A stretch of 64,000 bases of DNA from Paractinoplanes lichenicola (GTDB lineage Bacteria > Actinomycetota > Actinomycetes > Mycobacteriales > Micromonosporaceae): positions 744,001 to 808,000 of the forward strand of contig NZ_JAENHO010000001.1 of the NCBI RefSeq assembly GCF_016785085.1. Reading direction: 5' to 3'. The notes below the pieces were generated by a model. The model was not told the origin of the DNA. It did not search any database and saw only the letters and a program-made list of their open reading frames with translations. The position numbers and the translations under genes are program-made. Of the stretch, positions 1 through 8,275 are shown one piece after another; the stretch's first letter is position 1; each line of letters opens with the position of its first letter.

Positions 1-1109
1 AGGATGCGCCGGCCCGAGACCATCGACCGGTACAGCTTGACCGCGTCCTCGTAGTGGGCGGGCACGGCCCGGGCCTCGACGCCGAGCGAGATCAGCAGAT
101 GCCCGACCGCCTCGGCCGCCGGCATCGGCCGCTCCCGGTGGAAGCCGTGCAGGTCGATGAAGAGCGCGCCGTCCGGGAAGCCGGGCGCGGCGTCGTGCGC
201 CCACTGCACCACCAGCGCGGTCTTGCCGACGCCAGGCGGACCGACCACCGCCACCACGGGCAGGGCGGGCCGCTCGGCCGACGACACCAGCTCGTCGAGG
301 CGCTTGAGCTCGGTCGTGCGGCCGGTGAAGCAGGCCACGGCCGGGGGCAGCTCGGCCGGCGGGCAGGCCGCGGCGTCGGCGGGCTGGTCGCGCAGGATCG
401 CCTGCTGCAGCTCGGTCAGCTCGGCGCCGGGTTCGATGCCCAGGTCGGTCACGAGCGTGTCGCGCAGCTCCCGGAACACCTTGAGCGCGTCGGCCTTGCG
501 CCCGGAACCGCTCAGCGCCCGCATGAGCTGGCCGTGCAGGCGTTCCCGGTACGGGTTCTCGCTGGTCAGCACGGTCAGCTCGACCACGATGGCGGACCCG
601 GCGCCCAGCTCGAGCTCGACGTCGAACCGGCGCTCCGACGCGGACAGCCGCAGCTCCTCGAGGCGCAGCCCGTACGTGGCGAGGGCGGGCTCGTCGGCCA
701 GGGCGCCGAACGGGCGGCCCTTCCAGCGGGCCAACGCCGTACGGAAAAGGTCTCGGGCTTTTTCGAGCTCACCCCGCGCGGCGGCCTCGTCGGCGGCGGC
801 GATCTCGGCCTCGAACTCGCCCGCGTCCACCGTCGACGGCTCCGCGACCAGGCAATAGGTCACGCCCTGGCGAACGACGGCGGCACGCCCGAGCGTACGG
901 CGCAGCTGGTGCACGTAGTTGCGCAGGTTCTCCACGGCGGACGCCGGCGGCTGCTCACCCCAGACGGCATCGACCAGCTCGGGCACCGGGACCGGCTCGT
1001 TGAGCCGGCTCAGCAGCACGGCGAGCAGCAGCCTCGGCTTGCCCGGTGACAGCCCGAGGGGCCGGCCCTCGTCCTCGACCTCGAAACCGCCGAGGATCCT
1101 GAACCTCAA
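1..1109 (-). CDS. AfsR/SARP-family transcriptional regulator with NB-ARC ATPase domain (partial, 3' end outside window)
   Basis: The minus-strand reading frame begins with an OmpR-like winged-helix domain (start LRFRILGGFEV, helix region ENLRNYVHQLRRTLG), followed by a bacterial transcriptional activation domain (about residues 95-240). An NB-ARC P-loop follows (GPPGVGKTAL). This order is that of large SARP regulators that switch on secondary-metabolite or developmental genes. I chose the TTG at 1109 because AGGGGA lies five bases upstream and SARPs usually start at this point. An ATG at 1139 is in frame but has no well-spaced ribosome site. The gene runs off the window, so any TPR tail is unseen. 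It is divergent from the next gene; its target is unknown. Confidence 0.85.
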   Translation of the reverse strand, partial: MRFRILGGFEVEDEGRPLGLSPGKPRLLLAVLLSRLNEPVPVPELVDAVWGEQPPASAVENLRNYVHQLRRTLGRAAVVRQGVTYCLVAEPSTVDAGEFEAEIAAADEAAARGELEKARDLFRTALARWKGRPFGALADEPALATYGLRLEELRLSASERRFDVELELGAGSAIVVELTVLTSENPYRERLHGQLMRALSGSGRKADALKVFRELRDTLVTDLGIEPGAELTELQQAILRDQPADAAACPPAELPPAVACFTGRTTELKRLDELVSSAERPALPVVAVVGPPGVGKTALVVQWAHDAAPGFPDGALFIDLHGFHRERPMPAAEAVGHLLISLGVEARAVPAHYEDAVKLYRSMVSGRRI

Positions 1110-1233
1110 AACCGTCCCCTGTCGCAGGCGTCCGTTCATTCACCCGCAACGATAGAAAACGCATGCTTTCCGGGTCGCGGCGCAGCGATCGATATCACTT
1201 CACCGTGCGGGCGGAACACGGCCGTCCATCCTG

Positions 1234-1821
1234 ATGTGCTGGGCCGTTCCACCGAGGGGCGTTCGGATCAATCGACAATCACCGCTCCCGGTAGCGTCCG
1301 CCGTCGTGCGTGCGTTGTTCGTGGTTGCCGTGGCCGTGCTGGCCGGCTTTGTCCTCAGTCCGATGTTGAAGGCCGACGCCGAGTGTGCCTCGGCGGCCGC
1401 GGCGCCGGCGCCCAAGGGCTGGAACAAGGAGCAGGTGGCCAACGCGCGCCTGATCGTCACCGTCGGCCACGACCGGCGGGTGCCCGGCGCGGCCCAGGTG
1501 ATCGCGGTGGCGACCGCTATCCAGGAATCCAGCCTGCGCAACCTCAAGGGCGGCGACCGCGACTCGATCGGCCTGTTCCAGCAGCGGCCCAGCCAGGGCT
1601 GGGGCACGCCGAAGCAACTGTCCGATCCGGCCTATCAGACCAACAAGTTCTACGACAAGCTGCTGCGGATCGACGGCTGGCAGAAGATGCGGGTCACCGA
1701 GGCCGCCCAGGCCGTGCAGATCTCCGCCTTCCCCGAGGCCTACCAGAAGCACGTCCCGGCGGCCACCAGCCTCGTCGGCTCCTTCAGCGACGACCAGGAG
1801 CCCTGCACCGCGAACTCTTGA
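1234..1821 (+). CDS. Secreted lysozyme-like-fold protein
   Basis: 195 residues. An N-terminal hydrophobic segment (about 24-42) is a signal anchor or signal peptide ending near ADAECASAAA. The mature part carries the pattern AIQESSLRNL..GGDRDSIGLFQQRPSQGWG, which recurs in exported actinobacterial proteins with a transglycosylase/lysozyme-like fold. The glutamate in QESS would be the candidate catalytic acid. It probably acts in the envelope on peptidoglycan, but activity is not demonstrated by sequence. In-frame GTG codons downstream make the exact start uncertain. It stands alone between the divergent SARP gene and the glycosyltransferase operon. Confidence 0.7.
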   Translation: MCWAVPPRGVRINRQSPLPVASAVVRALFVVAVAVLAGFVLSPMLKADAECASAAAAPAPKGWNKEQVANARLIVTVGHDRRVPGAAQVIAVATAIQESSLRNLKGGDRDSIGLFQQRPSQGWGTPKQLSDPAYQTNKFYDKLLRIDGWQKMRVTEAAQAVQISAFPEAYQKHVPAATSLVGSFSDDQEPCTANS

Positions 1822-1978
1822 GTTTGACCTCAAGCGTGCCGCGGCCGCCGACGCCCTGCCCGGCCTGATCGACAATGTCGCCTCGCTGACCGCCGACAAC
1901 GCCGCGCAGCAGCAGCGGATCGCCGACCTCCGGCCGCTCGTGCACGCCCTCTCCCGGTTTCGTGCCACCTCGTCCGGC

Positions 1979-2006
1979 TTTATCCGGGCCTTATCGGCGC
2001 CTGATC
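1979..2006 (+). promoter_or_regulatory. Direct-repeat operator TTATC (x2, plus degenerate third) before glycosyltransferase operon
   Basis: TTATC occurs at 1980-1984 and 1991-1995, and TGATC at 2002-2006, all spaced 11 bp start to start. Eleven-bp direct repeats are the usual layout of OmpR/PhoB-family sites. The same arrangement recurs at 4160-4175 before the OmpR-type regulator gene, so this is probably that regulator's site (inference). Confidence 0.5.
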
Positions 2007-2018
2007 ATCGTCTTTCTC

Positions 2019-2990
2019 GTGAAGTCTTACGAGGGAATCCCGCAACTGTCGGTAGTCGTGCCGGTCTTCAACGAGGAGGACGTGCTGCCGCTGTTCGCCG
2101 AGCGGCTGCGTCCCGTGCTCGACGGCCTCGAGGTGCCGTACGAGGTGCTCACGGTCGACGACGGCAGCCGGGACGCCACCCCCGCGGTGCTGGCGCGGAT
2201 GCGTCAGGAGTGGCCGCAGTTACGCGTCGTCCGGTTGCGCCGCAACGCCGGGCACCAGAACGCGCTCACCGCCGGCCTGCACCGGGCCCGCGGGCGGTAT
2301 GTGGTCAGCATCGATGTCGACCTGCAGGACCCGCCCGAGGTCATCGCCGACATGCTGCGGCTGGCCGAGAGCGAGGGGCTCGACGTCGTCCACGGCGTAC
2401 GGACCGACCGCAGCACCGACAGCCCGTTCAAGCGCTGGACGGCCGGGCTCTACTACCGGCTGATCCGGCGGGTGGTCGGCGCCGCCGTGCCGCACAACGC
2501 CGGCGATTTCCGCCTGCTCAGCCGTACGACCGTGGACGCCCTGACCGAGTTGCCGGAGCAGCTGCCGGTCTATCGCCTGCTCGTGCCGTGGCTGGGGCTG
2601 CCCAGCGGCGAGGTGCCGTACGCCCGGCAGGTGCGCGCGGCCGGTCGCTCGAAGTATCCGCTGGCCAAGATGATCCGGCTGGCGCTGGACAGCATCACCG
2701 GGTTCTCGGCCGCGCCGCTGCGGGTGGCGACGTGGCTGGGCTGCGCGGGCATCGCCCTCTGTTTCGTGATGGCCGCGGCCGTGCTCGGGGCCTACCTGTG
2801 GGGCAGCGTGGTGCCCGGCTGGACGTCGATGTTCGTGGCGCTGGTCTTCCTCGGCGCGCTGCAGCTGCTCTGCCTGGGCCTGCTCGGCGAGTACGTGGCC
2901 CGCATCTTCACGTCGGTGCAGGGCCGCCCGCCGTACGTCGTCACGTATGACTCCGCGGTGACCCGTCGCCCGGCTGGAGTGTCGTCATGA
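2019..2990 (+). CDS. Polyprenyl-phosphate glycosyltransferase, GtrB/DPM1-like (GT2)
   Basis: 323 residues. The GT2 catalytic domain (about 1-220) shows SVVVPVFNEED, the sugar-nucleotide-binding VDDGSRD and the metal-binding DVDLQDP. Two C-terminal transmembrane helices (about 235-300) are arranged as in GtrB and dolichol/polyprenol-phosphate mannose synthases. The family transfers a sugar from its nucleotide to polyprenyl phosphate at the inner membrane face. I start at GTG 2019, because frames upstream would run through the TTATC repeats. Its stop overlaps the next gene's start (ATGA), so it probably supplies the lipid-linked sugar used by that membrane glycosyltransferase. Confidence 0.85.
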   Translation: MKSYEGIPQLSVVVPVFNEEDVLPLFAERLRPVLDGLEVPYEVLTVDDGSRDATPAVLARMRQEWPQLRVVRLRRNAGHQNALTAGLHRARGRYVVSIDVDLQDPPEVIADMLRLAESEGLDVVHGVRTDRSTDSPFKRWTAGLYYRLIRRVVGAAVPHNAGDFRLLSRTTVDALTELPEQLPVYRLLVPWLGLPSGEVPYARQVRAAGRSKYPLAKMIRLALDSITGFSAAPLRVATWLGCAGIALCFVMAAAVLGAYLWGSVVPGWTSMFVALVFLGALQLLCLGLLGEYVARIFTSVQGRPPYVVTYDSAVTRRPAGVSS

Positions 2991-4150
2991 CCGCGACGCT
3001 CATCGTCGAACCCGACCTCGTCATCAGGGCTCGCAGTCCCTGGCGATCGGCGGCGCTGGCCGCCCTCGCGGTCTGGTCGGCCACGGCCGCGGTCCACCTG
3101 CTGGTCGGCGCGTTCGCGTGGCTCACCTATCGGGGCGCCGGGCCCGCCCCCGACTTCTGGTCAGGGTTCCTCGGCTGGAACAACTGGGACGCCCAGCACT
3201 ACGTGCGGATCGCCGAGCACGGCTACGCCGGCCTCACCGCCGGCTACCCGGCGTTCTTCCCGCTGTATCCCCTGCTGATCAACCTCGCCGGCGGCGGCAT
3301 GATCGGCGCCCTCCTCGTGGCCAACGCCGCCGCCATCGGGGCCCTGGCCGTGCTCTATCGGCTGGCCGACCACGAGTTCGGGCCGCGGGTGGCCCGGCGC
3401 GCGGCCTGGTATCTCGCCGTCTTCCCGATGGGGTTCTTCCTGTTCATCGGCTACAACGAGTCGCTGTTCCTGCTGCTGATGGTGGGTGCGCTGTACGCCG
3501 CGCGCCGCGGCCACTGGTGGCTGGCGGGCACGCTGGGCGCGTTCTCGTCGGCCACCCGGCTGTTCGGCCTGCTGCTGGTCCTCCCGCTGGCCGTCGAATA
3601 CGTGCGCCAGGTCGGCTGGCGGCCCCGCCGGGACGTGCTGGCGCTGGGCCTGGTGCCGCTGGGCGTGGTGGCGTACAGCGTCTATTGCCTGATCGAGCTG
3701 GGCAACCCGCTGCAGTTCAGCATCGCCCAGGACGAGTGGGGCCGGAAATACACGTTCCCGGGCGGGGCCTGGCTGAGCTCGGTCACGCAGATCTTCGGGC
3801 ACGGGCCGCTGCACAAGGACACCCTCGGCGCGCTCCTCGACGCGGGCACGATCCTGCTCGCGATCGTGCTGCTCGTCATGTGCGTCAAGGGCCCGTTCAA
3901 ATTCCGGCCGGACCAGCGCTACCTGGTCGTGCAGGGCGCGATCACCCTGGTCATGCTGATGTCGACCGAGGTCGCCGGCCGCTCGATGCAGTCGGCCGCG
4001 CGCTACGCGATGGAGGCGGTGGCGATCTTCCTGGTGCTGGCCCGGATGGGCGCGAACCAGACGCTCGACCGTACGGTGCTGGTGGTCGGGGCGGGTCTGC
4101 ACACGCTGCTGCTGGTGGTCTTCATGGCCGGCACCTTTCTGGTGGCCTGA
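2987..4150 (+). CDS. Integral-membrane glycosyltransferase, PIG-V/GT-C-like mannosyltransferase
   Basis: 387 residues with about nine to ten hydrophobic helices. The first periplasmic loop has WNNWDAQHYVRIAEHGY, the acidic loop pattern of PIG-V-type GT-C enzymes that use polyprenyl-phosphate sugars outside the membrane. A second motif, FLFIGYNESLFLL, fits the same family. It overlaps the GtrB-like gene by four bases and is followed after 39 bp by a two-component system. A joint role in envelope glycosylation under that system is inferred; the acceptor is unknown. Confidence 0.8.
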   Translation: MTATLIVEPDLVIRARSPWRSAALAALAVWSATAAVHLLVGAFAWLTYRGAGPAPDFWSGFLGWNNWDAQHYVRIAEHGYAGLTAGYPAFFPLYPLLINLAGGGMIGALLVANAAAIGALAVLYRLADHEFGPRVARRAAWYLAVFPMGFFLFIGYNESLFLLLMVGALYAARRGHWWLAGTLGAFSSATRLFGLLLVLPLAVEYVRQVGWRPRRDVLALGLVPLGVVAYSVYCLIELGNPLQFSIAQDEWGRKYTFPGGAWLSSVTQIFGHGPLHKDTLGALLDAGTILLAIVLLVMCVKGPFKFRPDQRYLVVQGAITLVMLMSTEVAGRSMQSAARYAMEAVAIFLVLARMGANQTLDRTVLVVGAGLHTLLLVVFMAGTFLVA

Positions 4151-4159
4151 TCCGTGACC

Positions 4160-4175
4160 TTATCGTCGCCTTATC
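4160..4175 (+). promoter_or_regulatory. TTATC-N6-TTATC direct repeat before response regulator
   Basis: TTATC at 4160-4164 and 4171-4175, 11 bp apart, within CCTTATCGTCGCCTTATC, ending 14 bp before the regulator ATG. The flanking GATCAT is also shared with the copy at 1979-2006. It is a likely autoregulatory site for the downstream OmpR-type protein. Confidence 0.5.
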
Positions 4176-4189
4176 CCGATCATGGCAGC

Positions 4190-4861
4190 ATGGCCCGCGT
4201 GCGAGTTCTGGTGGCGGACGACGAGCGGCTGCTGGCCGACACGATCGCGGTGGGTCTGCGGCGCGCGACGATGGCGGTCGACATCGCCTACACCGGCGGC
4301 CAGGCGATCGAGAAGATCCAGGTCAACCGGTACGACGTCGCGGTGCTCGACCGGGACATGCCGAACGGGACCGGCGACGACGTGTGCCGCTGGATCGCCG
4401 ACCACGGGCTCGGCACCCGGGTGCTGCTGCTCACCGCGGCGGTCGGCGTCTACGACCGGGTCGAGGGGCTCGGGCTGGGCGCCGACGACTACCTGACCAA
4501 GCCGTTCGCCTTCGCCGAGCTGGTGGCCCGGGTGCAGGCCCTGGCCCGCCGTACGGCCCCCGCCCTGCCCCCGGTGCTCGAGCGCGACGGGGTCGTGCTG
4601 GACGTGGCGACCCGCACGGCCAGCCGGGACGGCCGTGCGCTCGACCTGACCAACAAGGAGTTCGGCGTCCTGCACACGCTGATGCGCGCCCAGGGGCAGG
4701 CCGTCACCACCGAGGACCTGCTCGAACAGGTCTGGGACGAGAACACCGACCCGTTCACCAACGTCGTCCGGGTGACCGTCTCGACGCTGCGCCGCAAGCT
4801 CGGCGAACCGCAGGTCGTGCAGACCGTGCCCCGGGCCGGATATCGCGTCGGGCAGTCCTGA
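4190..4861 (+). CDS. OmpR/PhoB-family response regulator
   Basis: 223 residues. The receiver domain has the acidic pair D10-D11, phosphoacceptor D54 (VAVLDRDMP), T82 and K104 (DDYLTKPF). A winged-helix effector domain follows (TNKEFGVLHTL, RVTVSTLRRKLG, ending RAGYRVG). ATG 4190 is preferred over the in-frame ATG 4154, since the protein then opens with the standard MARVRVLVADDE and the TTATC repeats stay outside the coding region. The stop overlaps the kinase ATG by one base (TGATG). It most likely controls the preceding glycosyltransferase operon and itself through TTATC repeats. Confidence 0.9.
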   Translation: MARVRVLVADDERLLADTIAVGLRRATMAVDIAYTGGQAIEKIQVNRYDVAVLDRDMPNGTGDDVCRWIADHGLGTRVLLLTAAVGVYDRVEGLGLGADDYLTKPFAFAELVARVQALARRTAPALPPVLERDGVVLDVATRTASRDGRALDLTNKEFGVLHTLMRAQGQAVTTEDLLEQVWDENTDPFTNVVRVTVSTLRRKLGEPQVVQTVPRAGYRVGQS

Positions 4862-5904
4862 TGGGCCTGCGGGCGCGGCTGGCCGTCGCCATGTCAGTCA
4901 CCGTGACCTGGGTCTTCGTCGCCCAGTTCATCGTTTCCGAGCTGCCCTGGCCGCTGCCGTCCTACTACCCCTGCTACGACAACATCGACGGCATGGGCTG
5001 CCGGATCACCCGCAAGATCCCGATCGACAACCTCGTGGAGTCGGGCGTCATCCTGGCCGCCACGCTCCTGCTGTTGCCGCTGCTGATCTGGTGGGTGCTG
5101 GTGCCCCTGCGCCGCGTGTTGCCGATCATCGCCCAGGTCGGCCCGCAAAACCTCGGCCACCGGATCCGTCCCGGTCAGGGCCGCGACGAGATCAAGCGGC
5201 TGGGCCGGGCCCTCGACACGATGATGAACGGCATCGCGGCCGGCTACGAGGGCCAGCGCACCTTCGCCGCCAACGCCTCGCACGAGTTGCGCACCCCGCT
5301 GGCCCTGCAGCGCACGCTGATCGAGGTCGGCATGGCCGAGCCGCTCACGCCGGAGCAGTCGGCCCTGCTCGCGAGCCAGTTGCTCGAGACCAACGCCCGC
5401 AACGAGCGCCTCATCGAGGGCCTGCTGGTGCTCAGCCAGGCCGACCAAGGCCTAGCCGTACGGACCCCGCAGGCGCTCGACCGCATCACCCTGGCCGTCG
5501 CCGATGCCCACGCGGGCGCCGCCGCCGAGGCCGACGTCAAAATCAAGACCGAGACCAGCCCGTACGAGGTGGAAGGCGACGGTGTGCTGCTGGAGCGCCT
5601 CGTCCGCAACCTCGTGCACAACGCCATCAAATACAACCGCCCCGGCGGCACGGTCGTCGTGACCGTCGGCGCCGCCCTGATCGTCGAGAACACCGGCCCA
5701 CTCGTGCCGGCCCAGGACGTGACCCGCCTGTTCGAGCCGTTCACCCGCCTGGCCACCGACCGCATCGACCACAGCGGCGGCAGCGGCCTGGGCCTGGCCA
5801 TCGCCCGCTCGATCGTGCAAGCTCACGGCGGCACGATCACCGCCACCCCGGTCGAGGGCGGCGGCCTGCGCATGGCCGTCCACCTGCCCCGAGCCACCAC
5901 CTGA
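4861..5904 (+). CDS. Sensor histidine kinase, partner of the OmpR-type regulator
   Basis: 347 residues. Transmembrane helices lie at about 7-27 and 62-82, with a short exterior loop (about 29-60) that is aromatic- and proline-rich and holds two cysteines. A HAMP segment follows, then a HisKA dimerisation helix with phosphoacceptor H141 (NASHELRTPLA). The HATPase domain has the N box LVRNLVHNAIKYN and G box GGSGLGLAI. The short loop suggests sensing of a membrane or envelope signal rather than a large ligand domain. It converges on a 45-codon ORF four bases beyond its stop. Confidence 0.9.
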   Translation: MGLRARLAVAMSVTVTWVFVAQFIVSELPWPLPSYYPCYDNIDGMGCRITRKIPIDNLVESGVILAATLLLLPLLIWWVLVPLRRVLPIIAQVGPQNLGHRIRPGQGRDEIKRLGRALDTMMNGIAAGYEGQRTFAANASHELRTPLALQRTLIEVGMAEPLTPEQSALLASQLLETNARNERLIEGLLVLSQADQGLAVRTPQALDRITLAVADAHAGAAAEADVKIKTETSPYEVEGDGVLLERLVRNLVHNAIKYNRPGGTVVVTVGAALIVENTGPLVPAQDVTRLFEPFTRLATDRIDHSGGSGLGLAIARSIVQAHGGTITATPVEGGGLRMAVHLPRATT

Positions 5905-5908
5905 CGGC

Positions 5909-6046
5909 TCAGACAAAAAAGGCGTTGATCGCCTGAACAATCGCCTCGACGATGGTGCCGAACCGCCCCCGCCGCCCGTGCAGGGCCCGGTGAGCCCGCA
6001 TGTCAGACGGCCGGACGGGACGCTCGAGCTGAATATCCGAAGTCAT
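5909..6046 (-). CDS. 45-residue small protein, unrecognised
   Basis: An ORF of 45 codons plus stop, convergent with the kinase gene (four bases between the stops). It starts MTSDIQLERPV, has a basic middle (HRALHGRRGRFG) and ends in an amphipathic helix-like tail (TIVEAIVQAINAFFV). GC use at third positions matches real genes here. Only a weak ACGGG precedes the ATG. The basic-then-amphipathic layout would suit a membrane-associated or protein-binding peptide. I do not recognise a family. Confidence 0.45.
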   Translation of the reverse strand: MTSDIQLERPVRPSDMRAHRALHGRRGRFGTIVEAIVQAINAFFV

Positions 6047-6127
6047 GCCCGTCAACCTATGAGCTCACCCCGGGCGCCCGCGTGAGCTGCCGTACTCAAC
6101 TGGCCTGAGCCCGTGCGCGGTCCGTCG

Positions 6128-6586
6128 CTAGATGAGGAATCCTTTGACCAGGATCGTCGCCAGCAGGCCGACAGCACCGAGAACGAGGCCTGCGAGGGCC
6201 TGACCCTTGCCGACAGGTCCAAGCCCCGCGGCCGTGAAGGCGCCGGAGCGTCTGATGCCGACGATCCCCCAGACGATTGCCACGATCGCCGGCAGGCAGA
6301 ACGGGTTCACGACGAGCGAGATGATGCCGAGGACCAGCGCGTTACGAGCCGGCGTGTTCCGCCCACTACTCAGATCGCCCGCGGCGTCGTACGGGTTGTA
6401 ACGCTTGGACTTCGACTCTGTCGACTGCGGCAGCGCGGTGGTCGCCGGCTGCTGCGCTGCCGCAGCCGAGTGCACGTGCTGAGTCCAGCCCCGGCCGTCC
6501 CACCACCGCAGATTCGCAGGACCGTTCGGGTCGCTGTACCAGCCGGGCGGAGTAATTGTGGGCGGCCTCACCGCGTTCTCCAACAT
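6128..6586 (-). CDS. DUF2510/DUF4190-type membrane protein
   Basis: 152 residues from ATG 6586 (GGAG five bases upstream); an in-frame ATG at 6628 would add 14 residues but has no ribosome site. The N-terminus carries a DUF2510 module (PPGWYSDPNG, LRWWDGRGWTQHV), common in actinobacterial membrane proteins of unknown function. A polar linker leads to two to three transmembrane helices (about 80-150) with the DUF4190-like turn VWGIVGIRRSG. No catalytic residues are visible. It is divergent from the next gene. Confidence 0.75.
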   Translation of the reverse strand: MLENAVRPPTITPPGWYSDPNGPANLRWWDGRGWTQHVHSAAAAQQPATTALPQSTESKSKRYNPYDAAGDLSSGRNTPARNALVLGIISLVVNPFCLPAIVAIVWGIVGIRRSGAFTAAGLGPVGKGQALAGLVLGAVGLLATILVKGFLI

Positions 6587-6754
6587 TCGCGCTCCGATCC
6601 GTTCGCTCAGTTCGTGTGCCCTGACCATCGACGCGCCGCATCGCCCCCTGAGCAGAACTTTCCGTAGTTATCTACTAACCCTGAGTAGCTGAGCGCCGAT
6701 CCTCCCAGTGCGGCTGACCATCAGCCCAGTCAGCCCACGACCGAGGAGCCTGGA

Positions 6755-7561
6755 TTGTCGTACCCGCCTTCGTCCGACCCGCAGCAGCCGTCGCTCTGGC
6801 CGCAGGCTCCGGGCCAGTCGTCACCGCAGCCCACGACGCCGTGGCTGCCGGTGTCCGCTGAGCCGCAGCCGACGTTCCAGGCACCGCCGCCGCCTTACGC
6901 GCAGCCGATGGGTTACGGCCAGCCGATGCCGCAGGGTCCGAAGAAGCGCAAGAAGCTGCCGTGGGTCCTCGGCGGCGTGGGCGCCGTCCTGATGCTGTGC
7001 ATGGGCGGCACCGCCATCGCCGCGATCGCCGGCAGTGACACCAGCACGAACGGGGCTGCCGCGACTGCCGAGAGCGGGGAGTCCGCCGCGCCGGCCGTCG
7101 AGGCGACGGCGAAGACCACGAAACCCGCCACCACAGCGTCGAAGAAGCCGGCCACGGCGGCACCGGCAGCCACCGCCAAACCAGTGGCCACCGCCAAACC
7201 AGTGGTCACCAAGGCCACTTCGGACACATACGCGAAGCTGTCGATCCGCCAGTGGCGCCTCATCACCAAGAACCCGGACGGTCACGCCGGCGAGAAAGTC
7301 GTGGTCTACGGCGTCGTCACCCAGTTCGACGCGGCCACCGGAACCGAATGGTTCCGGGCGAGCGCCGGCGCCACCAAGAACGAGGACGCGTCGGATACCA
7401 ACACCGTTTTCGAGGGCTCGGCCGATGTGCTGGCCGATCTCGTCGAGGGTGACGTGTTCCGCGCGGAAGCGGTCGTCGTGGGCGCCGAGGACTACGACAT
7501 GCAGAACGGCGGCAGCACCACCGCCCCGAAGCTGCAGGTCGTCTCGATCAAGGTCCTCTAG
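6755..7561 (+). CDS. Proline-rich single-pass membrane protein with extracytoplasmic beta domain
   Basis: 268 residues, starting at TTG 6755 with GAGGAG six bases upstream. Residues 1-65 are a Pro/Gln-rich cytoplasmic tail, then KKRKK stops before a transmembrane helix at about 69-92. A low-complexity Ala/Thr/Lys/Pro stalk (about 95-150, with the repeat ATAKPVATAKPV) leads to a compact domain of about 110 residues. That domain looks OB-fold-like (GEKVVVYGVVTQFDAATG, EGDVFRAEAVVVG). No enzyme motif is visible. The layout is typical of actinobacterial wall-facing proteins of unknown role. Confidence 0.65.
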   Translation: MSYPPSSDPQQPSLWPQAPGQSSPQPTTPWLPVSAEPQPTFQAPPPPYAQPMGYGQPMPQGPKKRKKLPWVLGGVGAVLMLCMGGTAIAAIAGSDTSTNGAAATAESGESAAPAVEATAKTTKPATTASKKPATAAPAATAKPVATAKPVVTKATSDTYAKLSIRQWRLITKNPDGHAGEKVVVYGVVTQFDAATGTEWFRASAGATKNEDASDTNTVFEGSADVLADLVEGDVFRAEAVVVGAEDYDMQNGGSTTAPKLQVVSIKVL

Positions 7562-7580
7562 ACCAGAGCCGCACCACTGG

Positions 7581-7610
7581 ACCTCGCCTGTCAGCTGCGA
7601 CAGGCGGGGT
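7581..7610. terminator. Strong intrinsic hairpin between convergent genes
   Basis: CGCCTGTC (7585-7592) and GACAGGCG (7599-7606) pair perfectly around a 6-base loop. The stem extends to 12 pairs with one G-U. It lies directly after the stop of the proline-rich protein gene and before the end of the convergent DinB gene. There is no U tract, as is common in actinobacteria. Confidence 0.6.
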
Positions 7611-7685
7611 CCGGCTCGCGTTTCCGGCCGAAATGGCCCTAATCGATCCGCCGCCGAGCCCGGTTCAGCTCGACGACTTCGCCGG

Positions 7686-8192
7686 CTACTCGCCGGTTTC
7701 GCCGTCGATGCGTTCGCGGAGGAGGTCGGCGTGGCCGTTGTGGCGGGCGTATTCCTCGATCATGTGCAGGTAGATCCAGCGCAGCGTGTAGTCCTCGCCG
7801 GGGCTGCGGTCGTCGAGGCTGCGTCCGGCTACGGCGGCTCGTGAGCGGGCGACGCTGGCCTGGTAACTGGCGAGGTCGTCGGCGGCTCGGGTGATGTCGA
7901 CGTTGTCGGAACGGTTCTTGGAGCCTGGGAGGTAGTCCCAGAAGAACTGGTGGTCCGGTTGTTCGTCGTAGGCGTGGAACCAGGCCTCGACCGCGGACAG
8001 GTGCCGGACCAGGCCGAGCAGTGACAGCCTCGATGGTGGCACCGACCGCAGCGCCAGTTGTTCCGGTTTCAGCCCACCGCATTTGAGCAGCAACGTCGTG
8101 CGCTGAAATTCGAGCCGATCGTCAAGGGCGGCCCGCTCGTCGACCGGGTCGACCGGCGGCTCGAGGCGGTCGGGTTTGATCCAACGCGACAT
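7686..8192 (-). CDS. DinB-superfamily (DUF664) protein, probably mycothiol-dependent
   Basis: 168 residues. The four-helix DinB/DUF664 pattern is clear: a first helix with LLGLVRHLSAVEAWF supplying a metal-ligand histidine, and the C-terminal HMIEEYARHNGHADLLRERIDG supplying the other histidines. These proteins bind a metal and use thiols such as mycothiol in transfer reactions. The substrate here is unknown. It follows the HxlR gene on the same strand with an 83-bp gap and may be its own unit. Confidence 0.85.
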   Translation of the reverse strand: MSRWIKPDRLEPPVDPVDERAALDDRLEFQRTTLLLKCGGLKPEQLALRSVPPSRLSLLGLVRHLSAVEAWFHAYDEQPDHQFFWDYLPGSKNRSDNVDITRAADDLASYQASVARSRAAVAGRSLDDRSPGEDYTLRWIYLHMIEEYARHNGHADLLRERIDGETGE

Positions 8193-8275
8193 GCCGACAC
8201 CTTACGTATACGTCGATCCCCCTGGCCGACCAGTTAGGAGGCGAGCATGCGCGCGGCTTGGGAGGGGGCAGCTCA

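Noticed and set aside
157..858. Long plus-strand frames opposite the SARP gene
   Set aside because: Shadow frames caused by high GC; the minus strand carries clear SARP and P-loop motifs.
3118..5904. A single 928-codon frame spanning the membrane glycosyltransferase and regulator region
   Set aside because: Its first two thirds are a shifted-frame shadow of two well-supported genes; only the last 347 codons (from 4861) are real, as the histidine kinase.
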